Positions 24,424-32,316 are shown, numbered from the stretch's first letter. The stretch: 43,230 nucleotides of DNA from Clostridia bacterium (GCA_017530275.1 JAFXMP010000103.1:1-43230); one strand, 5' to 3'. A program made the numbers and translations. Notes: generated from the letters alone by a model not told the origin.

Positions 24424-25370
24424 GCTTTCTTAGCCTCCTTCTTCTGATAGCCGTAAATCTTCTGGGGCAGGAAGCGGTCGATGAGGGGCGTGAAAATGTT
24501 CATCAGCAGGATGCCGTAGGTTACGCCCTCGGGATAGTTGCCGAACTGGCGGATGAGCACGATGATCAGGCCGATCAGCACCGCGTAGATGATCTGCGCT
24601 ACGGGCCGGATGGGGGAGGTGACGTAGTCGGTGGCCATAAAGACCGCGCCGAACAATACGCCGCCGGACAGGGTGGCGATCAGAGCGGATTCAAAGCCGC
24701 CGCCCACGATCAGCAGAGTGAACACGTACACGCTGCCCACCATGACAACGGGGATGCGCCAGGAAATGGTGCCGGTTACGAGCAGGAACAGGAAGCCGAT
24801 CAGGATGGCCGCCTTGCTCACTTCGCCGATGGTGCCGGGGATCTGGCCCAGGAAGCGCTGCAGCAGGGTGTAGCTGCCGGGGCTGGAAAGGGGAGTGGCG
24901 GCGGATACCGCATCCACGCCCGCCTCAAAGAAGGTGGGGGCCACATAGGCGGAGGCCGCCATATGCACCGGCCAGGAGGCCAGCAGCACGGCGCGGGCCG
25001 CCAGGGCGGGGTTCAGGAAGTTATCGCCTAAGCCGCCGAAGAGCTGCTTTACGATGATGATAGCGAAGGCGCTGCCCACCATGGCCATCCACCAGGGAGC
25101 GGTGGAGGGGAGGTTGAGGCCTAAGATCAGGCCGGTGACGATGGCGGAAAAATCGTTGACACGCACGGGCTGGTGGGCGATCCATTGCCACAGTACTTCA
25201 GCGGCGACAGCACTCGCCACGGAAACGGCCAGCACCAGGGCGGCGGAAAAGCCGAAAGCGTAAATGCCCCAGACAGCCGTGGGAAGCAGGGCGATGAACA
25301 CATACTGCATAAGCCTTTGGGTTGTCAGCGGGTTATGCATATGGGGGGCGGTGGAGATTCTCAGGCTCAT
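24420..25370 (-). CDS. rnfD: Rnf complex subunit RnfD
   Basis: A 316-residue membrane protein of the RnfD/NqrB family. It opens with RISTAPHMHNP and carries GGLGDNFLNPALAARAVL and the covalent FMN site segment SAATPLSSPG, where the threonine is the usual flavin attachment residue (ApbE-dependent). TDYVTSPI and YPEGVTYGILLMN are late family motifs. It would pass electrons across or along the membrane between RnfC, RnfG and the RnfA/E site. It overlaps rnfC upstream and rnfE downstream by four bases each. AAAGGAGG precedes the ATG. Confidence 0.95.
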   Translation of the reverse strand: MSLRISTAPHMHNPLTTQRLMQYVFIALLPTAVWGIYAFGFSAALVLAVSVASAVAAEVLWQWIAHQPVRVNDFSAIVTGLILGLNLPSTAPWWMAMVGSAFAIIIVKQLFGGLGDNFLNPALAARAVLLASWPVHMAASAYVAPTFFEAGVDAVSAATPLSSPGSYTLLQRFLGQIPGTIGEVSKAAILIGFLFLLVTGTISWRIPVVMVGSVYVFTLLIVGGGFESALIATLSGGVLFGAVFMATDYVTSPIRPVAQIIYAVLIGLIIVLIRQFGNYPEGVTYGILLMNIFTPLIDRFLPQKIYGYQKKEAKKA

Positions 25371-26728
25371 TTGGTCGCGCCTCCTTTCGCAGCGGCAGCG
25401 GCGGCCTTGGCCTTGGCTTCCGCGGTAATGTGATCCTTGCAGAACTTAAAGGACGGCGTCAGCCACCGGCGGGACGGGCACTGGTAGGCGCAGGAGCCGC
25501 ACAGGATGCAGTCCATCACGTGCAGCTTTTCCGCGGCGGCGAAATCGCTTTTGTCGGCGGCCACTTTGATCTGGTAGGGGTTCAGGCCGATGGGGCAGGC
25601 GGCCACGCAGCGCCCGCAGTGGATGCAGGGGCTTTCATCCTTGCTCTTTGCCTGCTTTTCATTCAGCACCACAATGCCGTTGCTGGATTTGAAAACGGGC
25701 ATTTGGTCGTTGGGGATGGCGATGCCCGTCATCATGCCGCCGAATACGATCTTGCCGGGGGTTTCGGAATAGCCGCCGCATTCGCCGATGATGTCCTCGG
25801 TGATGGTGCCGATTCGCACCATCAGGTTGGAGGGCTTGCGCACGCAGCCGGTCACGGTGCAGATGCGCTGAATGAGGGGCTTGCCATCGATGACGGCGTC
25901 GGCAATGGCGGCGCAGGTGCCAACGTTCAGCACCACCACATGCGCGGCGATGGGCAGGCCGCCGGAGGGAACCTGACGGCCGGTGATGGCTTCGATCAGC
26001 TGTTTTTCACCGCCCTGGGGGTACTTGGTTTTCAGGGGCTGGATGGATACGCCCGCCCGTCCCTGCGCGGCCTTCATCATGGCCTCGATGGCTTCGGGTT
26101 TGTTGTCCTCGATGCCGATGACGCCTTTCTGTACGTTCAGCGCCCGCATCACGGCCCGAAGGCCGTCCACGATGCGGGTGGAATGCTCCAGCATCAGGCG
26201 GTAGTCGGCGGTCAGGTGGGTTTCGCATTCCGCGCCGTTGACCACGATGGTGTCGCAGGTAGCGCCCTGCTGGAAGGTGAGCTTCACATGGGTGGGAAAA
26301 GACGCGCCGCCCATGCCGGTGATGCCAGCCGCCTGAATGGCGGGGATTACCAGCTTGGGATCCACCTGCTCCACATTGCCCAGGGGATGCAGCTCCACCC
26401 ACGTTTCCGCAAAATCATTTTTGATGGTGACGGCCTGCACGTTGCCTGCGCCCAGGGAAGGAATGGAATCCACAGCAACCACTTCGCCGCTGACGCTGGC
26501 GTGTACCGGTACGCTCATGAAGCCCTGGGCTTCGCCGATCACCTGACCGATATCCACATGGTCGCCCTTCTTGACGCAGGGCTTGGCGGGCGCGCCGATA
26601 TTCATGGCCATGGAAATGACCACGGAGTCCGAAATATATTCCCGGACGGGCAAATCGCGGGTAGCGCCCTTGCCCTCGTGCATGTTATGCAGGGGATGCA
26701 CCCCCCGCTTAAATGTTTTCGTAAGCAA
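25367..26728 (-). CDS. rnfC: Rnf complex subunit RnfC (NADH-side)
   Basis: A 453-residue peripheral subunit that binds NADH and FMN on the cytoplasmic face. It begins with the RnfC N-terminal domain (FKRGVHPLHNMHEGK), followed by the flavoprotein domain with GITGMGGASFPTHVK and VNGAECETHLTAD. Two [4Fe-4S] motifs lie near the end: CIHCGRCVAACP and CILCGSCAYQCP. The C-terminus is an Ala/Lys-rich tail. The start codon is TTG: AAGGAGG stands eight bases upstream and no ATG or GTG is available at that distance. It starts 33 bases after the stop of the large FMN-binding frame and overlaps rnfD by four bases. Confidence 0.95.
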   Translation of the reverse strand: MLTKTFKRGVHPLHNMHEGKGATRDLPVREYISDSVVISMAMNIGAPAKPCVKKGDHVDIGQVIGEAQGFMSVPVHASVSGEVVAVDSIPSLGAGNVQAVTIKNDFAETWVELHPLGNVEQVDPKLVIPAIQAAGITGMGGASFPTHVKLTFQQGATCDTIVVNGAECETHLTADYRLMLEHSTRIVDGLRAVMRALNVQKGVIGIEDNKPEAIEAMMKAAQGRAGVSIQPLKTKYPQGGEKQLIEAITGRQVPSGGLPIAAHVVVLNVGTCAAIADAVIDGKPLIQRICTVTGCVRKPSNLMVRIGTITEDIIGECGGYSETPGKIVFGGMMTGIAIPNDQMPVFKSSNGIVVLNEKQAKSKDESPCIHCGRCVAACPIGLNPYQIKVAADKSDFAAAEKLHVMDCILCGSCAYQCPSRRWLTPSFKFCKDHITAEAKAKAAAAAAKGGATK

Positions 26729-26761
26729 TGTCCGTGCCTCCTTCTTCTCGATTTTGCCCGG

Positions 26762-28861
26762 TCACTGCTGCCCGGGAACGGGATTCTCGTAAGCCTGATT
26801 GATGGCGATCACGATGGCGTTCACCGCGTAAGCGGGCACATCCCCGATGGCGGCGGTAAATTCCGCAAGATCGAGGGGCATTTCCTGTCCGATCAGCGCG
26901 TCGTTGAGCTGCTGATCGTTCAGCATGGAAACGTCCTCCTCTTTCAGCTTTTCGATGGGAACGCCGGCGGGAGAGGTATAAATGATAGCGGCGTTCAGCT
27001 TGCTGCCTTCAAAGCTGGTAAGCACATTGTACTGAGTGAAGAACATGACGCAGCTGCCATAACTGAGGTTGGAATCGAGAACTGCGGCGGGAACGCCCGA
27101 TTCAACCGATGTTTGGCCAGTTTGACCAAACGCCTGATTGAGGGCGATGGCCACAGCGGAGGCATAGGGCGTCATCTGGTTATTATTCAGAGGCAGGCGA
27201 GCGCCGACGAACAGTTCCTGCATGGCGGCCTGCTGGCTGCTGGGGGCAAAGTCCTGATTGCCGCCGATCTGCTTGTCGGCAACGGTCAGGGCAGCCACCT
27301 TGCTGTTTGCAAACTGGGCGTCCACCTTGACGGCAGTGAAGAAGCAGATCACTTCGCTGGTGAACCAGCCGTCGCTGTCCACAGCCGCAGGCAGGATGAT
27401 GGCGGTGGGCTCGTCCGCGCCGCCGATGATTTCGGGCTGGGTGACAGCGGCGGCGGGCTTGGCTTTCACCGCGCCGCCCTGGGCGTAATACGCCGCGTTG
27501 ATGGCGCTGGCCACCAGGGCCGCTTCTGCGGTTTCCTGATTTTCCACAGCCAGAGGCAGGGTAGCGGCCAGGAACCGGTTCTTCATTTCAGCGTCCAGTT
27601 CGCTGAGGGCATATTCCTTATCACTGCCCGCGGGCCGATCCATGACCACCAAGCCGGCCACGGTATTCTGGACGAAGGAGACCTTCACCTGGAGATCATA
27701 GGACGGAGAGGAGAGGTTCACGCTGTGCCGCACGTCCTTGAAAGTGGGCGCGGCTGCTTTTTCTTTCGCGGGCTCTTCCGCGATTTCAACGGAAGCGCTG
27801 GAAGCGTTGGGATATTCTTCTCTGTACTGGTTGTAGGCGTTGCGGATGGCAGCGGCCACGGCGAAGGTGTAAATATCGTCTTCCATGACGCTGACAGGCA
27901 GCTCGGCGCCGATGAATTTCTCCTGCATCGCCGCTTCCTTGTCGCTGTCGTCGAGGGTCAGGGCGGTCAGCTCGTCGTTTTCAAAGGTCACTGTCAGCTT
28001 GCTGACGACGTTGCCCGCGATGATTTCCTGAGTGTAGGTGGCGATAGCCGCTTCCGCTGTATCGGCGAGCTGGCTCTTTTCATAGGCGGCGTTCAGGGCG
28101 TCAACCACGGCGGTGCTGGTCACGGTAGCGCCCGCGATGGCGTCGATGTCCGAAAGCGTCAGGGGCATAGCCTTGCCGATGAATTGGGCCTGGAAGCTGT
28201 CCTCCAGGGCACGCGCGCCCAAGCCGGTGGTTTCATTGAAGGAACCGTCGCCGATGGAGATAGAGGTGATCGTGCCGTCCGCGTCAAAGGCGGCGGTTAC
28301 GGCCACCGGGCCGCCAAAGCCCTGGGCGGAAGCGGTCACAGCGCCGTCAGCCGACGCCTTGGTTTCGGCGGGGGCTTCTGTGGCGGCGGGTTCTTCGATC
28401 ACTTCGCCCTTGGAAGCGGCGTAAGCCTTGTTGAGGCCGTTTACGATGGCGGTCTTGGTGAAGGTCGCCCCGGTGAGCGCGTCCACGTCGCCGATCTCCA
28501 GCGGCATCTGCTTGCCGATAAAGGGATACTTTTCTTCGGCTTCCAGGGCGCGCGCGCCGAAGCCCTCGGTCTCGGCAAACTGATCGTCGCCCACGCCTAA
28601 GTAAGTGATCTTGCCGTCCTCGTCGAACGCGGCTTCCACGTACACGGGCCCGGCGAAGCCCTGTTCGGCGGCGCTGAATACGCCTTCTGCGGGCTTTTCA
28701 GGCATGGTGGGCGTTTCGGGCGCCACGATCTCCGCGCCGCCCGCGATGGCGTAGGCGTTGTTCAGAGCCTTTACCACGGCGGTGGAGGAAATGGTGGCCC
28801 CTGCGATCACGTCAATATCGGAAACCTCAAGCGGCATCTGTTTGCCGATGAATTGGATCAT
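26762..28861 (-). CDS. Multi-module FMN-binding-like protein, probable continuation of RnfG
   Basis: A 699-codon frame built from repeats of the FMN_bind type. It opens in the middle of a module (IQFIGKQMPLEVSDIDVIAGATISST), whose first half is the end of the rnfG frame. Two complete modules follow, each with GPV-AAFD, FGAR/LGAR-ALE, FIGK-MPL and an attachment-like motif: TGAT at 130-133 and AGAT at 243-246. Four degenerate modules then run from about 275 to 690. They keep the F-IG--LP turn and the closing ALN/AINQAY helix but have lost the GAT motif. There is no signal peptide, membrane helix or ribosome binding site, unlike every other gene of this operon. I infer one RnfG polypeptide of about 951 residues interrupted by a one-base shift. 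If intact, ApbE could add FMN to several threonines. Confidence 0.8.
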   Translation of the reverse strand: MIQFIGKQMPLEVSDIDVIAGATISSTAVVKALNNAYAIAGGAEIVAPETPTMPEKPAEGVFSAAEQGFAGPVYVEAAFDEDGKITYLGVGDDQFAETEGFGARALEAEEKYPFIGKQMPLEIGDVDALTGATFTKTAIVNGLNKAYAASKGEVIEEPAATEAPAETKASADGAVTASAQGFGGPVAVTAAFDADGTITSISIGDGSFNETTGLGARALEDSFQAQFIGKAMPLTLSDIDAIAGATVTSTAVVDALNAAYEKSQLADTAEAAIATYTQEIIAGNVVSKLTVTFENDELTALTLDDSDKEAAMQEKFIGAELPVSVMEDDIYTFAVAAAIRNAYNQYREEYPNASSASVEIAEEPAKEKAAAPTFKDVRHSVNLSSPSYDLQVKVSFVQNTVAGLVVMDRPAGSDKEYALSELDAEMKNRFLAATLPLAVENQETAEAALVASAINAAYYAQGGAVKAKPAAAVTQPEIIGGADEPTAIILPAAVDSDGWFTSEVICFFTAVKVDAQFANSKVAALTVADKQIGGNQDFAPSSQQAAMQELFVGARLPLNNNQMTPYASAVAIALNQAFGQTGQTSVESGVPAAVLDSNLSYGSCVMFFTQYNVLTSFEGSKLNAAIIYTSPAGVPIEKLKEEDVSMLNDQQLNDALIGQEMPLDLAEFTAAIGDVPAYAVNAIVIAINQAYENPVPGQQ

Positions 28862-29616
28862 GTGTCCGGCTCGATGACGCCCACGCCGATATCCTCGGCG
28901 AAGCTCTCGTCGCCCACCTTGATGTAGGTGACTTTTCCGGCTCCATCAAAGGCGGCTTCCACGTATACCGGGCCACGGAAGCCCTTTTCAGACGCGCTGA
29001 ATACGCCGTCTGCGGGCTTTGCTGGCATTTCAACGCCTGCAATCCCCATGACGTCGGCCTTGATGTATTTCACGATGTCGTTCACGCCGTTCACCACGGC
29101 GGTGGTGGTGATGGTGGCGCTGGTCAATGCGTCTACCGTGCTATCCGTAGCGGTGCCGCCAGCCTTGATGTAGCTGACGGGGTATACTTTTCCGGCAAAC
29201 TGATCAGTAAAGGCGGGTTCCTTGGAGCGCGCGCCTAAACCGGCCGTTTCAGAGAAGCTGGAACCGCCCACGGAAATGCCGCCGATGGTGAAGGTGTCAG
29301 GAGCGCTGGTGGTATCTATGCCCGCGATGACCTCCACCTTGCCGCCGAAGCCGTTCACCGTTTTCTGGGCCACGTAGCCAACGGTGTTTCCGTCTTTGAG
29401 CCCGGCATAGGCCCAATCCACCGACGCGCCTTCGTTCAGCGTCAGTTCTTCAAAGCTGTCCGCATCGGGCAGCGCGGCCTTGCGGGCATTATCTGCCGAA
29501 AGCAGCGCCTGTTCCGCGATGGGTTTTTCAGTCAGGGCGTAGGTACCGCCCAGGGCGAGGCCTGCTGCCAAAGTGATGATCAGCAGCACGGCCCAACCAG
29601 GAAGCTGTTTCTTCAC
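28858..29616 (-). CDS. rnfG: Rnf complex subunit RnfG, with a second module cut at the frame end
   Basis: A 252-codon frame. The N-terminal helix at 8-28 anchors the protein, and the outside FMN_bind domain spans about 80-185 with GARSKEP and the attachment motif DALTSATITT (the family has S/T-G-A-T; here T-S-A-T). After a linker a second module starts at about 203 (GVFSASEKGFRGPVYVEAAFD) but the frame stops after EPDT, half-way through it. The rest of that module opens the next frame. RnfG normally has about 190-210 residues and one domain. The start is GTG at 29616 with AAGGAGG ten bases upstream. RnfG is the periplasm-side flavoprotein of Rnf. Its place at the front of the operon, rather than between rnfD and rnfE, is unusual. 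Confidence 0.88.
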   Translation of the reverse strand: MKKQLPGWAVLLIITLAAGLALGGTYALTEKPIAEQALLSADNARKAALPDADSFEELTLNEGASVDWAYAGLKDGNTVGYVAQKTVNGFGGKVEVIAGIDTTSAPDTFTIGGISVGGSSFSETAGLGARSKEPAFTDQFAGKVYPVSYIKAGGTATDSTVDALTSATITTTAVVNGVNDIVKYIKADVMGIAGVEMPAKPADGVFSASEKGFRGPVYVEAAFDGAGKVTYIKVGDESFAEDIGVGVIEPDT

Positions 29617-29638
29617 GTGGTTCCGTCCTCCTTGCTCT

Positions 29639-29713
29639 GTTTCCCGGAAGGAAAGGGAAACACAGTTTCTTCTTTATCCCCGGTGATCCCGGGAAAAGGG
29701 TCAAACCTGACCC
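29639..29713 (-). other. Structured intercistronic leader of rnfG
   Basis: Two inverted repeats lie just ahead of the rnfG ribosome binding site (29627-29633): GTTTCCC (29639-29645) with GGGAAAC (29655-29661), and GGGTCA (29698-29703) with TGACCC (29708-29713). No T run follows, so they are not typical terminators. They may stabilise or tune the rnfG part of the transcript. No known riboswitch was recognised. Confidence 0.4.
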
Positions 29714-29727
29714 TGGGATAACGATGC

Positions 29728-29873
29728 GTTGGGAGTTGAGAGTTGGGAGTTGAGAGTTGGGAGTTGAGAGTTGGGAGTTGAGAGTTGGGATTGGAGAGTA
29801 CAGAGTTCAGATTTATATAGCTGATGTATTTGGAAGTTGGGAGACCAAACCATCTCAACTCTCCACTCTCAAC
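29728..29873. repeat. Heptamer-arm inverted repeat element, copy 2
   Basis: Five tandem 14-base units GTTGGGAGTTGAGA (29728-29797, the last imperfect) equal ten heptamers of the GTTGRGA type. They are followed by TTTATATAG (29811-29819), a spacer and three complementary heptamers TCTCAAC/TCTCCAC/TCTCAAC (29853-29873). The element begins seven bases after the stop of the minus-strand gene ending at 29880. It has the same plan as copy 1 at 6431-6536 but with more heptamers, as expected of slippage-prone repeats. Confidence 0.85.
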
Positions 29874-29879
29874 CCTGAT

Positions 29880-30422
29880 TCAGATGTCCGGCGCGTTGGG
29901 GTCCGGCGTATGGCTGGGCACGATCAGCTCCAGATCCAGGTTGTGGGGGAGACACAGGATGGAGGTACCTAAAATTCGTGTCTGGTAATTATCCACGGTC
30001 ACGGTGCCTTCCATGACGCACAATTGATTATCGCAGGTAGAGGAAGCCATGTAAAAGCCGTTTGGCAGCAGGTGGATCACGTTTACAACGCCGTTGCCCT
30101 GGTCTACCGTCATATCCTGTTCCTCTCCCAGAGGAACGATGCCGTACAGCCGATTGTTGAGGTAAATATATAAGTAAGCTTCCGCTTCCGGCCCTTTGTT
30201 GTTCTGCCCTTCGACCGCGGCCTGCGTGCCTTCCGGGGAGGCAGTGGGCACGGGGGAGGATTCATGAAGTCCGGCGATCTGCTGTTGGATTTCCTCGGTA
30301 CTGCGTTCAGCACTGGGCAGCAGGAAGCGTGATACAAGGATCAGGATCAGTGAGATCAGGAGCATCCCGCCGATGACCAGCGCATTCCGTAATCCGGATG
30401 ATAGGCGCCGGTCATTTTTCAT
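29880..30422 (-). CDS. NusG domain II-containing membrane-anchored protein
   Basis: A 180-residue protein. A transmembrane helix at about 13-35 places the rest outside the cell. A Pro/Ser/Gln linker (about 38-78) leads to a NusG-II-type beta domain, with the characteristic Cys pair and strand order STCDNQLCVMEGTV...GTSILCLPHNLDLEL. Despite the domain name this family is extracytoplasmic and not a transcription factor; it is often found next to apbE in Clostridia. Its function is not settled. It overlaps apbE by four bases and has GGGAGG six bases ahead of the ATG, so the two are co-expressed. A role in presenting or folding the flavoprotein is a guess. Confidence 0.8.
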   Translation of the reverse strand: MKNDRRLSSGLRNALVIGGMLLISLILILVSRFLLPSAERSTEEIQQQIAGLHESSPVPTASPEGTQAAVEGQNNKGPEAEAYLYIYLNNRLYGIVPLGEEQDMTVDQGNGVVNVIHLLPNGFYMASSTCDNQLCVMEGTVTVDNYQTRILGTSILCLPHNLDLELIVPSHTPDPNAPDI

Positions 30423-31513
30423 ACGGCGCCTCCCGCGTTTTTAAGGGACCTAAGATACTGACCCATGCCGGAGGAAGCCTGCTCCGTGCCGTCCGGCAGC
30501 ATCCACAGGGCTTCCACGCCCTCCATGCTCTCAATCATGTTTAAGCCGTCCTCTAAGGACAGCACGAACAGGGCGGTGCTCAAAAAGTCCGCTAAGGTGG
30601 AGCTTTCGCAGATGATTGTCACAGAAATCATCCTTGTGGAAGGGAACAGGGTCACCGGGTCGATGATATGGTGATAGCGCTGACCGTCCACCATGTAATA
30701 GCGTTCGTAATCGCCGCTGGTGACCACAGTGAGATCATGCACGTCCACGATATCCCGGTATGACATGCCCGAGCCGTTTTCGTCCGGCCTGGGTTCCTCC
30801 ACGCCGATAGCCCAGTTGGCGCGCCCGTCCAGAGGCGCTTCGCCGGCATACACATTTCCGCCTAAACTGATCAGAAAGGAGGGCATGTGTTCCTTCAAAT
30901 AGGGCAATACCGCATCCGCCGCCCATCCCTTGGCTACCGCGCCGATATCGAGGGTGATTTCCGGATCGGCAAAGAATACGGTCCGTTTTTCAGCGTCTAA
31001 GATCACCTGATCAAAATCTACGTGTTCGCTGGCTGCCTGCAGGGCTTCCATGGAGGGCAACTGAGCTGCCGCCGGATCGGCCATGCCCGCTTCCCGGTAT
31101 TCGTGCCATATAGAAAGCACAGATCCCATGGCGATATTGGTGCTGCGCAAGCCTTCGTCCCATTGCCCCTTGCACCAGGAAATCAGGTCAAACAGCTCCT
31201 CGGGGATTTCAACGGGATCTTCTGCCGCGTGGCGGTTCACGTAATACAGGTTATTCAGCCCTTCATAACTGTGATAGGCGTCGAAAACACGGTCGAATCG
31301 CTCAAGCAGCGCCATGGTATCATCACAGACACGGTCGAATTCCTCCTGGGTGCGCGTGTAGCCGATCAGGGTGATGAACGTATCAAAAACCCCCATGGCG
31401 CGGCGGGTAAATTTCGTATATACGTTTTCAGAAAGGCTGGCAGGGACGGCCGCCGCTGAGATCAGGATAAACGTCAATATAAAACATAGAAAGGAAATGA
31501 AGCTGCGTTTCAT
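30419..31513 (-). CDS. apbE: ApbE, FAD:protein FMN transferase
   Basis: A 364-residue exported enzyme that transfers FMN from FAD to threonine of RnfG, RnfD and FMN_bind domains. A signal peptide or anchor is seen at 1-28 (SFISFLCFILTFILISAA). Family motifs are DTFITLIGY near the N-terminus, DIGAVAKGWAAD for metal and FAD binding, SLGGNVYAG, TSGDYERYY and YHHIIDPVT. The start at 31513 is followed directly by the signal peptide and has GTGGGGA upstream; a longer frame lacks this. It is the first gene of the leftward Rnf operon and fits exactly the need for covalent flavin in the genes behind it. Confidence 0.93.
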   Translation of the reverse strand: MKRSFISFLCFILTFILISAAAVPASLSENVYTKFTRRAMGVFDTFITLIGYTRTQEEFDRVCDDTMALLERFDRVFDAYHSYEGLNNLYYVNRHAAEDPVEIPEELFDLISWCKGQWDEGLRSTNIAMGSVLSIWHEYREAGMADPAAAQLPSMEALQAASEHVDFDQVILDAEKRTVFFADPEITLDIGAVAKGWAADAVLPYLKEHMPSFLISLGGNVYAGEAPLDGRANWAIGVEEPRPDENGSGMSYRDIVDVHDLTVVTSGDYERYYMVDGQRYHHIIDPVTLFPSTRMISVTIICESSTLADFLSTALFVLSLEDGLNMIESMEGVEALWMLPDGTEQASSGMGQYLRSLKNAGGAV

Positions 31514-31582
31514 GGAATCCCCACTTTCCGAGAAATTATACTGATAAATGCCCAAAAAGACATGGCAGTTATTCCTATTCAT

Positions 31583-31611
31583 ATTATATCAAAGAAAAAA
31601 CGAGTGCACAA
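31583..31611 (-). promoter_or_regulatory. Promoter of the apbE-rnf operon
   Basis: On the minus strand TTGTGC (31611-31606), 17 bases, TATAAT (31588-31583), about 70 bases ahead of the apbE ATG. The -35 sits inside the 8-base word CTTGTGCA, which recurs in the divergent promoter. Confidence 0.6.
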
Positions 31612-31722
31612 GATGTTTTTTCACACAATAATTTCAATTTTCTGAAATCAATACTTAACAAAAATAGCATAAAAGCACAATAATTAAGAAATAAATGAAG
31701 TGAAGTTTTCAGCTGGCCGGGC
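31612..31722. promoter_or_regulatory. AT-rich divergent control region
   Basis: The gap between the two genes runs from 31514 to 31851. Between the two promoters lies a stretch far richer in A and T than its surroundings, with A and T tracts (TGTTTTTTCACAC, CAATTTTCTGAAATC). It is bounded by the inverted words TGCACAAG (31606-31613) and CTTGTGCA (31722-31729). I see no coding frame in it. Such a region is a natural place for a shared regulator or curved DNA. Confidence 0.5.
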
Positions 31723-31751
31723 TTGTGCATTCGCGCCGATTCGTGTATACT
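31723..31751 (+). promoter_or_regulatory. Promoter of the Mrp-type antiporter operon
   Basis: TTGTGC (31723-31728), a 17-base spacer and TATACT (31746-31751). The predicted start gives a leader of about 95 bases to the mrpE ATG. The -35 is identical to that of the divergent apbE promoter. Confidence 0.6.
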
Positions 31752-31851
31752 ATGCAGGAAAGAAATAGCCAGTATTTATTTGTAGAAAACCATGCGGACC
31801 GCGCCAGTTTTCACAGTGAAAACGCGCGCTTTCCGCCGGAAAGAGGAAAGC

Positions 31852-32316
31852 ATGGGATTATTGATTTTTTTATTTTGGCTCACCCTGAACGGGCGGATCA
31901 GCTGGGAGACCGCAGGGCTTGGCGCGGCAGTGACTGGGGCTGCTTTTATCTTTCTGTGCAAGGCATGCGATTGGTCGCTGAAAAAGGAAATCAGGCTGTA
32001 CGCCGCGCTGCCGCTGCTGGCAGATTACGCTTTTACGGTGGTTTGGGAAATCATCAAAGCGAACCTTTGCATGTTCCGGGTGATCTATGGTGGAAAGCCC
32101 GAACCCATGGTGCGCACCATCCATACGGCCCTCAAAACCCGTTTGGCGCGCATGGCGCTTTCCAACGCAATTACTCTGACGCCCGGCACAATTACCTTGG
32201 CCTGCGAGGGGGACGAACTGACCGTTCACTGCCTGACACCCGCTTTGGCTAAGGGGCTGGATCATCTCATTTTTGAAACCAAGCTGGAAAGAATCGAGGC
32301 GACGCTCCGTGGATAG
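31852..32316 (+). CDS. mnhE: Na+/H+ antiporter subunit E (MrpE/MnhE, MbhA-like)
   Basis: A 154-residue MrpE-type subunit. It starts with a hydrophobic pair (GLLIFLFWLTLNG), and has the family segments VWEIIKANLCMFRVIYG, TRLARMALSNAITLTPGT and LTVHCLTPALAKG. It is one of the small accessory subunits of Mrp antiporters and of the antiporter half of membrane-bound hydrogenases. AAAGAGGAAAG precedes the ATG at 31852; the frame is open 60 bases earlier without a site. It is the first gene of the operon and overlaps mnhF by eight bases. Confidence 0.9.
   Translation: MGLLIFLFWLTLNGRISWETAGLGAAVTGAAFIFLCKACDWSLKKEIRLYAALPLLADYAFTVVWEIIKANLCMFRVIYGGKPEPMVRTIHTALKTRLARMALSNAITLTPGTITLACEGDELTVHCLTPALAKGLDHLIFETKLERIEATLRG

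Noticed and set aside
25322..28600. An open frame of 1092 codons on the plus strand, opposite rnfC and the FMN-binding protein
   Set aside because: It mirrors the codon pattern of the GC-rich genes on the other strand, has low-complexity Gly/His/Asp composition, no ribosome binding site and no recognisable domain. The minus-strand genes there are certain.
29728..29873. CRISPR-like repeat array
   Set aside because: The units are 7 or 14 bases long, joined without spacers, and followed by a complementary arm. There are no cas genes. It is a tandem repeat in an inverted-repeat element.
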